Assembly: GCA_000499405.2 (NCBI GenBank)
Contig: HG738139.1
Location: 15,476,858-15,540,857 of the forward strand
Length of the DNA stretch: 64,000 nucleotides
Direction: 5' to 3'
Origin: Onchocerca volvulus
Lineage: Eukaryota > Nematoda > Chromadorea > Rhabditida > Onchocercidae
Of this stretch, positions 62,946 to 64,000 are shown in pieces (position 1 is the stretch's first letter; every line of letters begins with the position of its first letter). The position numbers and the translations under genes were made by a program. The notes under the pieces are model-generated. The model was not told the origin of the DNA and ran no database searches. It worked only from the letters and a program-made list of their open reading frames with translations.

Positions 62946-64000
62946 ATAAAATAAAATAAAATGAATACTGGCCAAATCAACGACTTTCTGGAAAAAAGAT
63001 ATTTAGTTTCGGAGTGAAAAGTTTTCATTCCCTTCTTCCTGTTCAGTTAGATTCTTGTTCAATGCATATCTTCAATTAATATAATATATATTCGAAAATG
63101 TGGGGTAAAATGTTTAAAAAAACCTACGGTTATGATAAATAAAAAAGTATACAATAAAATGTAAAAACTGTACAGTTCGAAATCTACGATAATCGATGGC
63201 TATGTAAAGAATGTCAAGTTTGGTGGGAAGGGTTCGAAGCCATTCCCCTATATTCATAATTGTTTTTTTTTTTTTTTTTTGCAGCAGTCAGAGGAATATA
63301 ATTCTTCTACTTTTCCAGAAATTATCGACTGAGAATAATTAAGGTCATCATCACATTCAAATAATCGCTTGAATGTATCTACGCAATATAATCCTACTTA
63401 TTCTGAACTCATACTACGGAATATCACCTGATTTCAATGCATAGAATTCTTTTGCAATAGGTTGCAGCTTGAAACAGAATTTCGGGATGAAATAATGTTA
63501 TGGCGCAACTTGCAATCTAACATAAAATTGTTTGTATCGAAACCCTAACTTTCATAATATTTTTATATGCCTAATAATATAACCAAAAATTCCTGTGGGT
63601 TAAACTTCATTTTTTAAAAAAAAAATATAATTAAACATCATTTTAATGCTGAATTCATAAGCAGTACTCCAAATATAGTAAGTTTTAAGTTCTATTGCCA
63701 AAGTGACAAAAGGATCACTTTCGCAATAGAATTTAAAACTTAACAAACCATTTAAAGATCTCTCTCAATACTGCTAATAAGTTTTTATATGATCACTAAT
63801 TTATTGTATATGGTATTGGATGTGGAAAAAATCTCCTATCTGTTTTTAACTTCACCAGTTTTCTTTCATTCATCTTATATAGAAGGTTTCTGTGAAATCT
63901 ATAATGGTTTTGTAGTCTTGTATAAATACGCAAGATTGTCATTGATAATATGTGAAGCAAATTTATGAAAAATAAAAGATATGAAAAATAATTTGATTTT
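62946..64000. other. right-edge intergenic sequence
   Basis: No exon was recognised. It contains a poly(T) run near 63265 and the hairpin at 63679-63742; the rest is unremarkable AT-rich sequence. Confidence 0.55.
63679..63742. ncRNA. candidate pre-miRNA-like or foldback hairpin
   Basis: A 28-base left arm (63679-63706, TAAGTTTTAAGTTCTATTGC and on to AAAGTGA) pairs with 63715-63742 (TCACTTTCGCAATAGAATTT and on to ACTTA) across an 8-base loop. There are 26 Watson-Crick pairs, one G-U on the plus-strand transcript and one C-C mismatch. Weaker pairing extends outward (GCAGTACT at 63661 with ATACTGC near 63769). It could be a microRNA precursor or a small MITE; the sequence alone does not decide. 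Confidence 0.45.

Noticed and set aside
1..64000. Wolbachia, mitochondrial or viral insertions.
   Set aside because: No bacterial-type, organellar or viral reading frame was recognised anywhere in the window.

Overview
The window looks like nuclear DNA of a parasitic nematode, most likely a filarial or other spirurid worm. It is very AT-rich and crowded with poly(A), poly(T) and simple-sequence tracts. Genes are split into exons of about 40-400 bases, with GT/AG introns and the nematode TTTCAG-type acceptor. Several first coding exons follow a lone acceptor, as expected for SL1 trans-splicing. The chitinase at the left edge reads most like filarial (microfilarial-antigen type) chitinases. No bacterial, Wolbachia, mitochondrial or viral genes were recognised. 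All gene models are manual: exon borders were accepted only where splice sites, reading phase and family similarity agreed.

Layout. 58-1820 (-): 5' half of a GH18 chitinase-like gene that runs off the left edge, with two unusual substitutions. About 4325-4525 (-): decayed piece of a second chitinase gene. About 4775-6215: remnant of a Helitron-type rolling-circle transposon. 7014-11825 (-): GH85 endo-beta-N-acetylglucosaminidase (ENGase). 12988-15096 (-): canopy-family ER protein ending in DDEL. 15097-17412: head-to-head intergenic region with a 28-base tandem repeat and a degenerate array. 17413-21550 (+): SAP30 homologue of the Sin3/HDAC co-repressor with a long Q-rich leader. 22949-28424 (-): nematode globin with a myristoylation-type N-terminus. 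28425-48832: a 20-kb gene-free stretch of microsatellites, polypyrimidine tracts and palindromes, plus one small ACGT-rich island. 48833-54419 (+): alpha-arrestin-type protein. 59082-61965 (+): nine-exon secreted or membrane-anchored protein of unknown family. About 62280-62945: second Helitron fragment whose end repeat is inverted relative to the first. 63679-63742: strong RNA-type hairpin.

Functional links. Chitinase and ENGase are both GlcNAc-directed glycosidases, and canopy is an ER folding factor, but nothing shows that they form a unit. There is no operon-like spacing: all gaps exceed 1 kb. The most notable items are the altered GH18 catalytic motif beside a broken chitinase copy, the two Helitron fragments sharing an inverted end repeat of more than 400 bases, long perfect palindromes inside introns and the gene desert, and the unrecognised secreted protein.
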